NCBI GenBank assembly: GCA_965249765.1
Contig: CBDFMR010000002.1
Location: forward strand, 1 to 61,224
DNA length: 61,224 bases
From: CBDFMR01 sp965249765
GTDB lineage: Bacteria; Bacteroidota; Bacteroidia; Chitinophagales; Saprospiraceae
Direction of reading: 5' to 3'
Shown here one piece after another: positions 53,159 to 61,224 of the stretch. Position numbers and translations under genes: made by a program. A model generated the notes under the pieces. It saw only the letters and a list, made by a program, of their open reading frames with translations, did no database searches and was not told where the DNA came from. How positions within the stretch are numbered: position 1 is the stretch's first letter; each line of letters opens with the position of its first letter.

Positions 53159-54181
53159 TCAAAACAACGATCCAGCATCTCTTGGCTGAACAACGCCTAA
53201 ATGTTTGTAGGCTTTTTCAGTAGCTTCTCGTCCTCGGGCAGTACGCTGGAGAAATCCTTCTAGGATGAGAAATGGTTCGTGAACCTCCTCCAATGTACCG
53301 GCTTCTTCACCCACTGCCGTTGCAATGGTCTTTATTCCTACCGGTCCGCCTTTAAATTTATTGATGATACAATCAAGGATACGGTTATCCATTTCATCTA
53401 GCCCGCTTTGGTCTACGTTGAGGGCTTTGAGTCCGTATGTTGCTATCTCCAGATCGATGTTTCCATTTCCCTTGATCTGAGCAAAGTCTCTAATCCTTCT
53501 CAGCAAGGCATTGGCAATCCGTGGAGTACCACGACTACGTCGAGCAATCTCATTGGCTCCAGCCTCATCTATAGGTATTCCCAGTATGTCTGCACTCCTG
53601 AAAACTATCTTTTTAAGCACTGCACTGTCATAATAATCTAGGTGACAATTAATTCCAAATCGTGCCCTCATAGGAGAAGTGAGCAGTCCCATCCTGGTCG
53701 TGGCGCCTACTAGAGTAAACGGACTTAGTTCTATCTGTACGGTCCGTGCATTGGGACCTGAATCTATCATGATGTCTATTCGATAATCTTCCATCGCAGA
53801 GTAGAGATATTCTTCCACTACATTATTGAGCCTATGTATTTCATCTATAAACAGGACATCTTTTTCATCGAGATTGGTTAGGAGACCTGCGAGGTCCCCA
53901 GGTTTTTCGAGAACAGGACCTGATGTGAGTTTGAGGTTACTTCCTAATTCATTGGAGATGATATGTGAAAGAGTAGTCTTTCCCAGCCCGGGTGGTCCAT
54001 GGAGCAGCACATGGTCGAGCGCTTCATCTCTCAGTTTGGCGGCTTGAATAAATACCTTTAGATTTTCCACAATCTTTGGCTGTCCACTAAAATCACTCAG
54101 CTCGGTGGGACGCAATGATTTTTCAATGGTCCTTTCTTCTGTGGTGATTTCTTGAGCTGATGGATCGAGGTGAGGATTCAA
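53159..54181 (-). CDS. ruvB: Holliday junction ATP-dependent DNA helicase RuvB
   Basis: 340 residues with a TTG start at 54179-54181, since no ATG lies nearby and the following NPHLDPSAQEITTEERTIEK leads directly into conserved SLRPTELSDFSGQPKIVENL. Walker A is LLHGPPGLGKTTLSHII, Walker B VLFIDEIHRLN, sensor GATTRMGLLTSPMRARFGI, and the C-terminal domain ends LQRTARGREATEKAYKHLGV. It drives branch migration with RuvA. Neither ruvA nor ruvC is adjacent; ruvX at 11.9 kb is a separate resolvase-fold protein. Confidence 0.96.
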   Translation of the reverse strand: MNPHLDPSAQEITTEERTIEKSLRPTELSDFSGQPKIVENLKVFIQAAKLRDEALDHVLLHGPPGLGKTTLSHIISNELGSNLKLTSGPVLEKPGDLAGLLTNLDEKDVLFIDEIHRLNNVVEEYLYSAMEDYRIDIMIDSGPNARTVQIELSPFTLVGATTRMGLLTSPMRARFGINCHLDYYDSAVLKKIVFRSADILGIPIDEAGANEIARRSRGTPRIANALLRRIRDFAQIKGNGNIDLEIATYGLKALNVDQSGLDEMDNRILDCIINKFKGGPVGIKTIATAVGEEAGTLEEVHEPFLILEGFLQRTARGREATEKAYKHLGVVQPRDAGSLF

Positions 54182-54680
54182 GGTCTTATATTAAAGATTG
54201 TTATAATGCAAATATAGGTATAAGAATATGTCTTTCGGGATATGACCCGACTGTTGAGGTTTCTATAACTGCTCAAATAACGTCTCTCGATATGCATTGT
54301 CATGATTTTTGGTCAAAAATCTCGCCCATGCCATTTCATTCTCTTTTGTATACCCTGACCTAAAGGACAGGGTAAAATGTACTTGAAATCAGGTGACAAC
54401 AATTATCATTTCTCTGAGAGACACGATTGTCGAGGGTTCTCTAACCTTGATGCCATACGGTCATCTCGACCTTAGAGACCGTCATCTCGAATTTATGAAG
54501 AGATACTCTATGTAATAATATACCTTTTTCTTGGTGCGTTAGCCCTAAAGGGAATCTACCCTACAATGAAATTGATATTGCTCATAAATGTGCAATATGG
54601 GTTACGCACCATTTGATCTACATGTAGAGGACATGATAAGAAAAGATTTCAGGAGCAATAACGTGAGATAAGGTAAATAG
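54182..54680. other. Intergenic region of about 500 bases
   Basis: No ORF of note on either strand. A TATATTTG box on the minus strand (54209-54216) could serve ruvB. GTCATCTCGA occurs twice (54460-54469 and 54481-54490), a motif that often marks small extragenic repeats in Bacteroidota. Nothing else stands out. Confidence 0.4.
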
Positions 54681-55565
54681 TCAATGAGGTGATCCATCAT
54701 ATAGCTCTCCAGCAAGAATAGATACGTCCAATACATTTTCAGATGTAGGCAATGGACAGGTGGCAAAATCTGTATATACACATGGCGGATTATAGGCCTT
54801 GTTAAAATCTATCGTCGTTTTACCGTCAACTGGCCTGGGACAGTAAAGAAATCTACCACCACCATAAGTCTCATCTCCAGTTGTGCCATCAGCCATAATA
54901 ATCCATAAGTCATCAGGCCCTCCATCGACAGCAGCTAGCGTATGGGATTTTCCACCCATTTCAAATTTCAACCTACCCTCAAGCTTGTATTCTTCCTTTT
55001 GCCCTAGGGCATTGTCTACAATCATGGCTTCTCCTTCATTAGGAGGAGTCAGGGTTGCCGCCACTTTCCACTTAATATCAACTGGGAAATGAGGAAGAGA
55101 TGTCAGTGATAATCTTGTCTCAGAAAGTGTATCTTTCAGCCTGATACCATACTTATCACCACGCTTGATGACGTACCATATAAGTCTCTGCCATTGAAAC
55201 TTTGACAACTCCTTATCGGTATCAGTCGATACTTTTTCTTTGCTAAACTTCTTACCATTGACCTGGAGGTTATCACCAAGGTGGTTTTCTACTGAGATTG
55301 TGTCAATTTGTTTATGGAACGTGCACAAGACATCTGGAGCTTGCTCAGGAAACACAACAGTATTTTCATTTGAAGACCCTACGACATTGTTTCCTTCTTG
55401 TAACCAGTAAAGACCGATGAGCGTCGTCCAACCTTCTGGGGAAGTGAGCGAACTAAGCCTATTTTGTCGCCATGACTCAATCGAAGCCTTATAGTCATTA
55501 TCACTATTGTTGTCGCATGAAAAGAAAGTGCTAACAATCATAAAAAGTACGATCTGTTTTACCAT
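54681..55565 (-). CDS. DUF1684 family lipoprotein
   Basis: 294 residues. Lipoprotein signal peptide with TFFSC as lipobox (Cys17). The body is DUF1684: SSLTSPEGWTTLIGLYWLQE near the N-terminus, VNGKKFSKEK, and the conserved C-terminal GGGRFLYCPRPVDGKTTIDF with DFNKAYNPPCVYTDFATCPL. The family is widespread and its role is unknown. Divergent from icd, with 106 bases between them. Confidence 0.9.
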   Translation of the reverse strand: MVKQIVLFMIVSTFFSCDNNSDNDYKASIESWRQNRLSSLTSPEGWTTLIGLYWLQEGNNVVGSSNENTVVFPEQAPDVLCTFHKQIDTISVENHLGDNLQVNGKKFSKEKVSTDTDKELSKFQWQRLIWYVIKRGDKYGIRLKDTLSETRLSLTSLPHFPVDIKWKVAATLTPPNEGEAMIVDNALGQKEEYKLEGRLKFEMGGKSHTLAAVDGGPDDLWIIMADGTTGDETYGGGRFLYCPRPVDGKTTIDFNKAYNPPCVYTDFATCPLPTSENVLDVSILAGELYDGSPH

Positions 55566-55630
55566 TGAATCTAAAGTTTAAAGTCTTAAAATCTAGCATC
55601 TAAATATCTAACGCCTAATATCTATTTCCC

Positions 55631-55638
55631 TACATTTG
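55631..55638 (+). promoter_or_regulatory. Possible -7 box for icd
   Basis: TACATTTG fits TAnnTTTG and lies 33 bases before the ATG. The -33 side has no clear TTTG. Confidence 0.35.
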
Positions 55639-55671
55639 TGCTCCAAGTAAAATAATAATAAAAACAACGTT

Positions 55672-56901
55672 ATGAGCGGTCAAAAGATAACACTATCCAG
55701 AAGAAAAAAACTTCAAATTCCGGACAATCCCATCATTCCATTCATTGAAGGTGATGGTATAGGACCTGATATATGGGCATCAGCAGTTAAGGTATTTGAT
55801 GCTGCCGTAGAGAAAGCATTTGATGGTAAAAGAAAAATTTATTGGAAGGAAGTCTATGCAGGCGAAAAGGCCAATGCCAGAAACACAGGTGACTGGCTAC
55901 CTGACGAAACAATAGAGACGATCCGCGAGCATCTTGTTGCAATTAAAGGCCCCCTAACTACTCCAGTAGGTGGAGGATTCCGGTCATTGAATGTGGCCAT
56001 AAGACAAAAGCTAGATCTATATGCTTGTGTACGACCAGTCAAGTGGTATAGAGGAGTGCCCTCACCAGTAAAAAAACCTGGGCTAGTAGACATGACCATC
56101 TTTAGGGAAAATACTGAAGACATATATGCCGGTATCGAGTACTTGCATGGAACTCCTGAAAATGATAAGGTGAAAAACTTCCTTATCAACGAGATGGGAG
56201 TAACAGAGATTAGATTTCCCGATACGGCTTCGATTGGCGTCAAGCCGGTATCAGTCGAGGGAACAGAGAGAATCGTGAGAGCAGCCATCAAGGATGCAAT
56301 CAATCGAAAACTCAAGTCAGTGACTCTGGTACATAAAGGTAACATCATGAAATTTACGGAAGGTAAATTTAAAGAATGGGGCTATCAATTAGCTAAAAAT
56401 GAGTTTGGTGCTCAAGATCTCGACGGAGGTCCATGGCAGGTGATTGACAATAAGGGAAGAGAACTTATCATTAAGGATGTCATCGCTGATGCACCCTTCT
56501 TGCAACAGATCCTGCTCCGTCCTGCTGAATATGACAATATAGCTACACTCAACTTGAATGGAGATTATATCTCAGATGCACTAGCAGCGATCGTAGGAGG
56601 TATAGGAATAGCACCTGGAGCCAATATTAATTATGACACTGGAGTTGGAGTATTTGAAGCTACCCACGGTACTGCACCTAAGTATGCTGGTCTGGATAAA
56701 GTGAATCCCAGTTCAGTAATTTTATCAGGGGTCATGATGTTTGACTATATGGGTTGGAAGAAAGCAGGAAGGATTATTGAGAGAGGAATTAAGGGCGCCA
56801 TTAAGTCCAAAAGAGTGACTTACGATTTCGAAAGACAGATGAAAGGTGCTACGTTGATGAAGTGCTCAGAATTTGGACAGGAGATCATCAAGAATATGTA
56901 G
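55672..56901 (+). CDS. icd: Isocitrate dehydrogenase (NADP-type)
   Basis: 409 residues, close to the E. coli enzyme in length and layout. NPIIPFIEGDGIGPDIWASA (start), the substrate loop GGGFRSLNVAIRQKLDLYAC (Ser of the phosphorylation/substrate site followed by the Arg residues), LVHKGNIMKFTEGKFKEWGY, and ATHGTAPKYAGLDKVNPSSV with the NADP-binding segment are all conserved. It oxidatively decarboxylates isocitrate to 2-oxoglutarate in the TCA cycle. Its last 460 bases recur in heavily altered form at 57840-58330. Confidence 0.97.
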   Translation: MSGQKITLSRRKKLQIPDNPIIPFIEGDGIGPDIWASAVKVFDAAVEKAFDGKRKIYWKEVYAGEKANARNTGDWLPDETIETIREHLVAIKGPLTTPVGGGFRSLNVAIRQKLDLYACVRPVKWYRGVPSPVKKPGLVDMTIFRENTEDIYAGIEYLHGTPENDKVKNFLINEMGVTEIRFPDTASIGVKPVSVEGTERIVRAAIKDAINRKLKSVTLVHKGNIMKFTEGKFKEWGYQLAKNEFGAQDLDGGPWQVIDNKGRELIIKDVIADAPFLQQILLRPAEYDNIATLNLNGDYISDALAAIVGGIGIAPGANINYDTGVGVFEATHGTAPKYAGLDKVNPSSVILSGVMMFDYMGWKKAGRIIERGIKGAIKSKRVTYDFERQMKGATLMKCSEFGQEIIKNM

Positions 56902-56946
56902 TAACAATACTTCCAAGGGGTAATGACCCCTTGGATCACAAAGATA

Positions 56947-57303
56947 CTACGCCGAGAACGAAGTCCCACATCCACAGCTATCAGTTGCGTTAGGATTATT
57001 GAAAGTAAAACCACGGTTTTCAAGCCCCTCATGCCAGTCAATTTCCATACCTAGAAGATAGATTCCATGTGTTTTCTCCATCAGGACTTTAATGCCGTTT
57101 ACATCGTAGATTTCGTCCTTGTCATTCTGACTGTCAAAGCCCAATATATAGGAGAATCCGCTGCATCCACCTCCTTTGACTCCAACTCTTAGGCCAAAAT
57201 CTTCGGGTACATCTTGTTCAGCACGAATTCGATTGATTTGAGTAATGGCTCCTTCTGTAAGGATGATTGGCTTAACATTAGTATCTTTTTCTATTGTAGT
57301 CAT
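56947..57303 (-). CDS. IscA/HesB-type iron-sulfur cluster assembly protein
   Basis: 118 residues. The three Cys ligands are in GVKGGGCSGFSYILGF and the C-terminal DSCGCGTSFSA motif (CxnCGC). It carries iron or Fe-S clusters for delivery to apo-proteins. Convergent with icd, which is the gene order repeated in the degenerate copy downstream. Family assignment is certain; whether IscA, ErpA or SufA cannot be settled from sequence alone. Confidence 0.94.
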   Translation of the reverse strand: MTTIEKDTNVKPIILTEGAITQINRIRAEQDVPEDFGLRVGVKGGGCSGFSYILGFDSQNDKDEIYDVNGIKVLMEKTHGIYLLGMEIDWHEGLENRGFTFNNPNATDSCGCGTSFSA

Positions 57304-57345
57304 ACAGTTATATTCTTATGTAAAATTAATAAATCTATATCTTAA

Positions 57346-57839
57346 CAATAGTCCGTTAAGGAATTAAGCGGCGATTTTACCATAATTTAGTAGTTGATGA
57401 TAGTAGAGGGTGGACTTTTATAAAGGTACTCCATGGTCGAGACCATACTTTGAAAAAACTCTATAAATCATTTTTCTATTTTTCAATTCAGTGCATATAT
57501 CAGCTATTGACAGACTGACTTTTCGTCTTTAGGAATTTGATCTCTTAATAGTACTTTGCCTATGGACACGGAGGTGAGGCTGATATTGAAGTGATTGTTC
57601 ATTTTCGAAAGACTTCTGGATTGTCCATGCTGTAGTCCTGTAAATTGCTTCGCATCTCGATACAAATATTCAATTTGGAATCGAGCTTTGTAATACTTTA
57701 CGATGTCTATTCCATTTATATTGACATCAGTACTAAAGAACAGTTTAGTAGCTCTTACTTTACCATGGGTATCTTTAAATTCGGTATAGGCAACTCTAAT
57801 GTTTCGCTTTAGAGAGACGGAGTATACTACCGCTGAATA
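57346..57839 (-). mobile_element. Fragment of an IS4-like insertion sequence
   Basis: A unique segment between icd-iscA and their altered second copy. It contains the C-terminal part of a transposase (57504 to about 57839), reading NIRVAYTEFKDTHGKVRATK, then YYKARFQIEYLYRDAKQFTG with the third catalytic Glu of the YREK-like motif, and a C-terminal LSKMNNHFNISLTSVSIGKV. About 150 bases of the IS end follow the stop. The N-terminal two thirds of the transposase are missing, so the element is truncated at the start of the second copy. Confidence 0.75.
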
Positions 57840-58835
57840 TATTGACAATAAGTGCGTCAAGAGAACTCTATCATTAAGGATGTCATCGCTGATGCTATTC
57901 TTGCAACAGATCCACCTTGCTCCGTATTTCCTAGGGCTGAATATTCCAATATTGCTTACTCAACTTGAATGGACGATTATATCTCAGATGCACTAGCAGC
58001 GATCGTAGGAGGTATAGGAATAGCAACTGGAGCCGTTTGATTACATTATGGGATTCACTGGAGTTGGAGTTTTGCAAGCTACCCATACTGCACCTAAGTA
58101 TGCTGGTCTGGATAAAGTGAATCCCAGTTCAGTAATTTTATCAGTGGGTCATGATCGTTTGACTATATGGGTTGGATAGATAATCCAGGAAGGATTATCT
58201 GAGAGAGGAATTAAGGGCGCCATTAATCGCCTCTAAGAGTGACTATACGGTATGTTGATGTAAATCTATGAAAGGTGCTACGTTGATGAAGTGCTCCAGA
58301 ACCCTTCTGGACAGCGAGATCATCAAGCACCCATGTAGTAACACATGCCTTTCAAGGTGTCTAATTACCACTTTTGGATCACAAAGATACTACGATCGAG
58401 AATCCAAGTATAACATCTCACAGCTACAGTTGCGTTACGATTACAGAAAGTGAAAGACCACGGTATAATCAAAGCCCCTCATGCCAGTCAATTATTCCTA
58501 TAGGTCTGCTCATTAAGAAGATTCCATGTGTTTTCTCCATGCATGGAATTTAATCGGCCGTTTGCATCGTAGATTTAAAAGGAAGATTCCTTTCATGAAC
58601 TGTCAATTGCCCAATATATAGGAGATATCCGCTGCATCCACCTCCTTCTGTACTCCATTACTTCTTGAGGCCTTGATCTTCGGGTAAATGCTTGTTCAGT
58701 TTCACGATTTTCTGATTGATTTTGAGTAATGGCTCCTTCTGTAAGGAATATGGCAATGTAACATTAGTATCTTTTTCTATTGTATGTTTTACTAGTGTAT
58801 ATTCTTATGTAAAATTAATAAATCTATTATCTTAA
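57840..58835. repeat. Degenerate second copy of the icd 3' end and iscA
   Basis: Alignment by eye to 56443-57345 starts at ATTGACAATAAG and ends at AATCTATTATCTTAA. Long exact stretches (for example ATATCTCAGATGCACTAGCA and ATTCCATGTGTTTTCTCCAT) alternate with insertions of one to six bases and substitutions, roughly 10 per cent more length than the source. All frames are destroyed, so the copy encodes neither protein. Unique sequence resumes after 58835, exactly at the point where the first copy switches to the IS fragment. Confidence 0.9.
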
Positions 58836-58908
58836 AGTTATCTTTTAATATCATCCCAATAACATAACTTCGCCAAAAGAAGTTTAAGAAATAATAGTGA
58901 TAATCTTT

Positions 58909-59430
58909 ATGGAAGTTTTTTACGAAGTACTTAAATACACTATTCCGGCTCTTATAGTTTTCATGACGGTATATTTCTTGATAAGAAATTATACTGATAG
59001 CCAGCTCAAGATGAAAACCATGGAAATGAGAAAGAAAAACTCCGACCAAACTCTTCCACTCAAGATGCAGGCTTATGAACGGTTGGCAGTTTTCTGTGAT
59101 CGTATTTCTATTCCCAATCTTATTGCAAGGCTGCGAACGAACAATATGACAACCTCAGAGTTGAGAAATACTATGATGATTGTCGTAAAACAAGAATTTG
59201 ATCACAATGTGGCACAGCAAATCTATATCTCTGACAAGTTGTGGGAAATCATATCTCTAGCCAAAGATCAGACCCTATCACTGATATCGGAATCTTTCAA
59301 TGATATCTCTGAGGGATCCAATGCTTCTGTTTTCGCTGATAAGATACTTGACCTAAGTGGTCGACTAAAGCTGGTTCCAAGTGAACATGCAAAAGCAGCT
59401 ATCCACCAAGAGGTAGCAATATTATTATGA
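58909..59430 (+). CDS. Hypothetical membrane-anchored protein
   Basis: 173 residues from the ATG at 58909 (MEVFYEVLKYTIPALIVFMT), four codons into the ORF. One N-terminal membrane helix (about 8-28) is followed by a soluble helical domain with PLKMQAYERLAVFCDRISIP, SELRNTMMIVVKQEFDHNVA and QIYISDKLWEIISLAKDQTL. This is a conserved family seen in many Bacteroidota (DUF7935-like in my memory); function unknown. It overlaps the next gene by four bases (ATGA), so it is co-transcribed with the 5'-nucleotidase pair. Confidence 0.75.
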   Translation: MEVFYEVLKYTIPALIVFMTVYFLIRNYTDSQLKMKTMEMRKKNSDQTLPLKMQAYERLAVFCDRISIPNLIARLRTNNMTTSELRNTMMIVVKQEFDHNVAQQIYISDKLWEIISLAKDQTLSLISESFNDISEGSNASVFADKILDLSGRLKLVPSEHAKAAIHQEVAILL

Positions 59431-60188
59431 GTGTGAAAGATTTTCGAGTATTAGGATCAATAGTATCAGTATCTCTGATCATTCTTGTCTCTGCTTGCAG
59501 TAAAAAGACATATGTTGCTGATGTAAGTACGTCTTATTATAGATTTGATCATAAAGAAAATAATGCGGACGCTGCCATTGAGGAATTGATAAGACCATAT
59601 AAAGAGGAACTGGGAGCTCAGATGAGTGAAGTACTTGCTACCGTAGAAGTAAATCTCAAGAAAGGTAGAATCAATTCCACGATGGGGAATTGGGTTGCAG
59701 ACTTACTCAAGGAAGAGGCTGAGAGGTTAAGTGAATTGGATGTAAATTTTGCTATACAGAATTATGGAGGTCTTAGGATGTCTAACATTCCTAAAGGAGA
59801 GGTCACCAAAGGTCAGATATTTGAACTCATGCCCTTTAATAATGAGCTGGTGATAGTGAAGATAAATGGAGGTGATGTCATGAAGTTAGCTGATAAAATT
59901 GCGGAGAATGGTGGTTGGCCTGTAAGTCATGGCTTGATGATGAGTATGAACGAAGGGAAAGCAGAGAACGTATTCATTTCCGGTAATCCAGTGGATATCA
60001 GTATGGATTATCGAGTTGCGATGCCTGATTATATTGCCAATGGAGGTGATAAATGCAGCTTTCTGATTGGACTGGAGAAGATTGTGCTCAAGTTTAAAAT
60101 AAGGGATCTAATAATTGATAACCTAAGAGGGCTTTCATTAAAAGGAAAGTCGATTGTCGTCTCTCGAGACAAGCGCATCAACTTGTAA
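59427..60188 (+). CDS. 5'-nucleotidase C-terminal domain lipoprotein (UshA-type substrate-binding half)
   Basis: 253 residues. Lipoprotein signal peptide, lipobox VSAC with Cys24. The domain is the C-terminal nucleotide-binding half of UshA-like 5'-nucleotidases: INSTMGNWVADLLKEEAERL, FAIQNYGGLRMSNIPKGEVT, FELMPFNNELVIVKINGGDV, and the end MPDYIANGGDKCSFLI. In the normal enzyme this domain follows the metallophosphatase on the same chain; here it is a separate gene placed before it. Four-base overlap with the preceding gene, three-base gap to the next. Confidence 0.9.
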   Translation: MSVKDFRVLGSIVSVSLIILVSACSKKTYVADVSTSYYRFDHKENNADAAIEELIRPYKEELGAQMSEVLATVEVNLKKGRINSTMGNWVADLLKEEAERLSELDVNFAIQNYGGLRMSNIPKGEVTKGQIFELMPFNNELVIVKINGGDVMKLADKIAENGGWPVSHGLMMSMNEGKAENVFISGNPVDISMDYRVAMPDYIANGGDKCSFLIGLEKIVLKFKIRDLIIDNLRGLSLKGKSIVVSRDKRINL

Positions 60189-60191
60189 AGA

Positions 60192-61106
60192 ATGGATAGA
60201 AGGAAATTTATAATAAATAGCTCATTAGGAGGTCTTGTTTTTGCTACGGGAAAATATCCATTACATACTCTGAGCTCGCCTGAGTTGGTGAAACTAACAA
60301 TTCTACATACCAATGATGTCCATAGTAGGATCGATCCATTTCCAATGGATGGAAGCAGAAACCAAGGTCTTGGAGGGGCAAGTAAGAGAGCATCACTTAT
60401 TGAGAAAATACGAAAGGAAGAGGGGCATGTTCTGCTATTGGATTCTGGAGATATTTTTCAAGGGACGCCGTATTTCAATTTTTTTGGTGGTGAGCTAGAG
60501 TTTAAATTGATGAGTGAGATGAAGTATGATGCCACGACCATTGGTAATCATGATTTTGACGCCGGTATTGATGGACTAGTGAAACAACTGCCGCATTGCA
60601 ATTTCCCATTTCTAATAAGCAATTACAAATTCTCTGATACTGTCATGAATGGTAGGACCCGATCTTATAAAATTTTCGAATATGATGATGTCAAGGTGGG
60701 TGTATTTGGTTTAGGAATTGAGTTAGATGGTTTAGTCCCTACAGAACTGACGGGAAACACTCAGTATCTTGATCCCATTGCTACCGCTAATAGAACAGCT
60801 TCATTATTGAAGAAAGAAAAAAAGTGTGACTATGTCATATGCTTGTCACATTTGGGATATAAGTATGGTGATAGTAAAGTCAGTGATCTGCATCTTGCAC
60901 ACTTTACAGAAGATGTAGATCTGATCCTTGGTGGGCATACTCATACTTTTATGAGAAAACCTGATATCCGACGAAATATGAAAGGGAGAGAAGTGGTGAT
61001 CAATCAGGCTGGTTGGGCAGGCATAATGCTGGGTCGGGTAGATATCACTTTTGAGAGATCTACGGCCAATAAGTGCATGACTTGCAGCAATTCATACATT
61101 CAATAG
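60192..61106 (+). CDS. 5'-nucleotidase metallophosphatase domain protein (UshA-type catalytic half)
   Basis: 304 residues. N-terminus MDRRKFIINSSLGGLVFATG has a twin-arginine-like signal. The calcineurin-type metal site is complete: ILHTNDVHSRI (DxH), LLLDSGDIFQG, TTIGNHDFDAGID, LSHLGYKYGD and LGGHTHTFM. It hydrolyses nucleotides or other phosphoesters in the periplasm. It lies three bases after the C-terminal-domain gene, so the two halves are probably made together and may work as a complex. Last gene in the window. Confidence 0.93.
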   Translation: MDRRKFIINSSLGGLVFATGKYPLHTLSSPELVKLTILHTNDVHSRIDPFPMDGSRNQGLGGASKRASLIEKIRKEEGHVLLLDSGDIFQGTPYFNFFGGELEFKLMSEMKYDATTIGNHDFDAGIDGLVKQLPHCNFPFLISNYKFSDTVMNGRTRSYKIFEYDDVKVGVFGLGIELDGLVPTELTGNTQYLDPIATANRTASLLKKEKKCDYVICLSHLGYKYGDSKVSDLHLAHFTEDVDLILGGHTHTFMRKPDIRRNMKGREVVINQAGWAGIMLGRVDITFERSTANKCMTCSNSYIQ

Positions 61107-61224
61107 GATTGATTTAATCTTAGGGAATTATACATTGGGTAATTCCATAACATGTAGACTCTTGAATATCAGTCTTATTTACTTGTAACTAATTGAGATA
61201 TATAGTTTTGACTTTCAGGTAGTT
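61107..61224. other. Intergenic tail with a small hairpin
   Basis: GGAATTA (61124-61130) and TAATTCC (61140-61146) pair around a nine-base loop 17 bases after the stop codon, but no T-run follows, so the terminator call is weak. Confidence 0.35.

Noticed and set aside
57873..58330. Second functional icd gene
   Set aside because: All reading frames are broken by frequent indels; it is a degenerate copy.

Overview
The window looks like chromosomal DNA of a Bacteroidota bacterium, most likely a Saprospiraceae/Saprospirales-like lineage. The signs are two giant Cys-rich secreted proteins with HYR-type repeats and type IX secretion C-terminal domains, DUF4293, DUF4199 and DUF4159 proteins, an L21-L27 operon in which L27 carries a helix-hairpin-helix tail, -7 boxes of the TAnnTTTG type, and almost no Shine-Dalgarno sequences. 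The lineage is an inference from these families; no search was run.

Layout. 1-11.8 kb: two paralogous giant surface proteins, each ending in dockerin-like, cohesin-like and T9SS sorting modules and followed by near-identical terminators. The first is disrupted between 1274 and 1780. 11.8-14.5 kb: housekeeping genes (ruvX, def, a viroplasmin/RNase H protein, a TatD nuclease) with a 184-bp tandem duplication at the def/RNase H junction. 14.8-17.1 kb: eight nearly identical 280-bp tandem repeats directly downstream, on the minus strand, of a tRNA-Ser(GGA) gene. Each unit ends in a copy of the tRNA 3' end. 17.4-26.5 kb: ExbB/ExbD proton-channel operon, DUF4293, a FAD oxidoreductase, an OstA-like protein with a BatE-like TPR/SH3 protein, L21-L27, and a double retropepsin-PDZ protein. 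26.5-43 kb: a dead amino-acid permease, a Dna2-like nuclease-helicase, a minus-strand block for GDP-heptose synthesis and glycosyl transfer (two glycosyltransferases, hddA, gmhA, hddC, gmhB) continuing into a TlpA thioredoxin, RidA and QueE, two DUF4199 proteins, a dihydroorotase homologue lacking its HxH motif, a BatA/VWA-type protein, and a sortilin-like gene with a large internal deletion.

43.9-47.3 kb is a small AT-rich island bracketed by a truncated tRNA-Leu copy and an intact tRNA-Leu(CAA). It holds a methyltransferase, a small orphan ORF, and an IS66-type insertion sequence whose ends and 8-bp target duplication can be read exactly. 47.4-61.2 kb: hscB, rseP, rsmE, DUF4159, methyltransferase, DUF3467, a decayed NTF2-like gene, ruvB, DUF1684, icd, an IscA-type protein, an IS4-like transposase fragment followed by a heavily indel-ridden second copy of icd-3'/iscA, and a 5'-nucleotidase split over two adjacent genes.

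The most unusual item is the tRNA-Ser-linked repeat array. Its geometry (tandem repeats 3' of a tRNA, each carrying the tRNA 3' end, a structured RNA and a very small ORF) resembles the E. coli tyrT/rtT locus but has a different sequence, length and host. Several regions (1274-1780, 57840-58835, the 184-bp duplication) could be assembly or polishing artefacts and are flagged as such.
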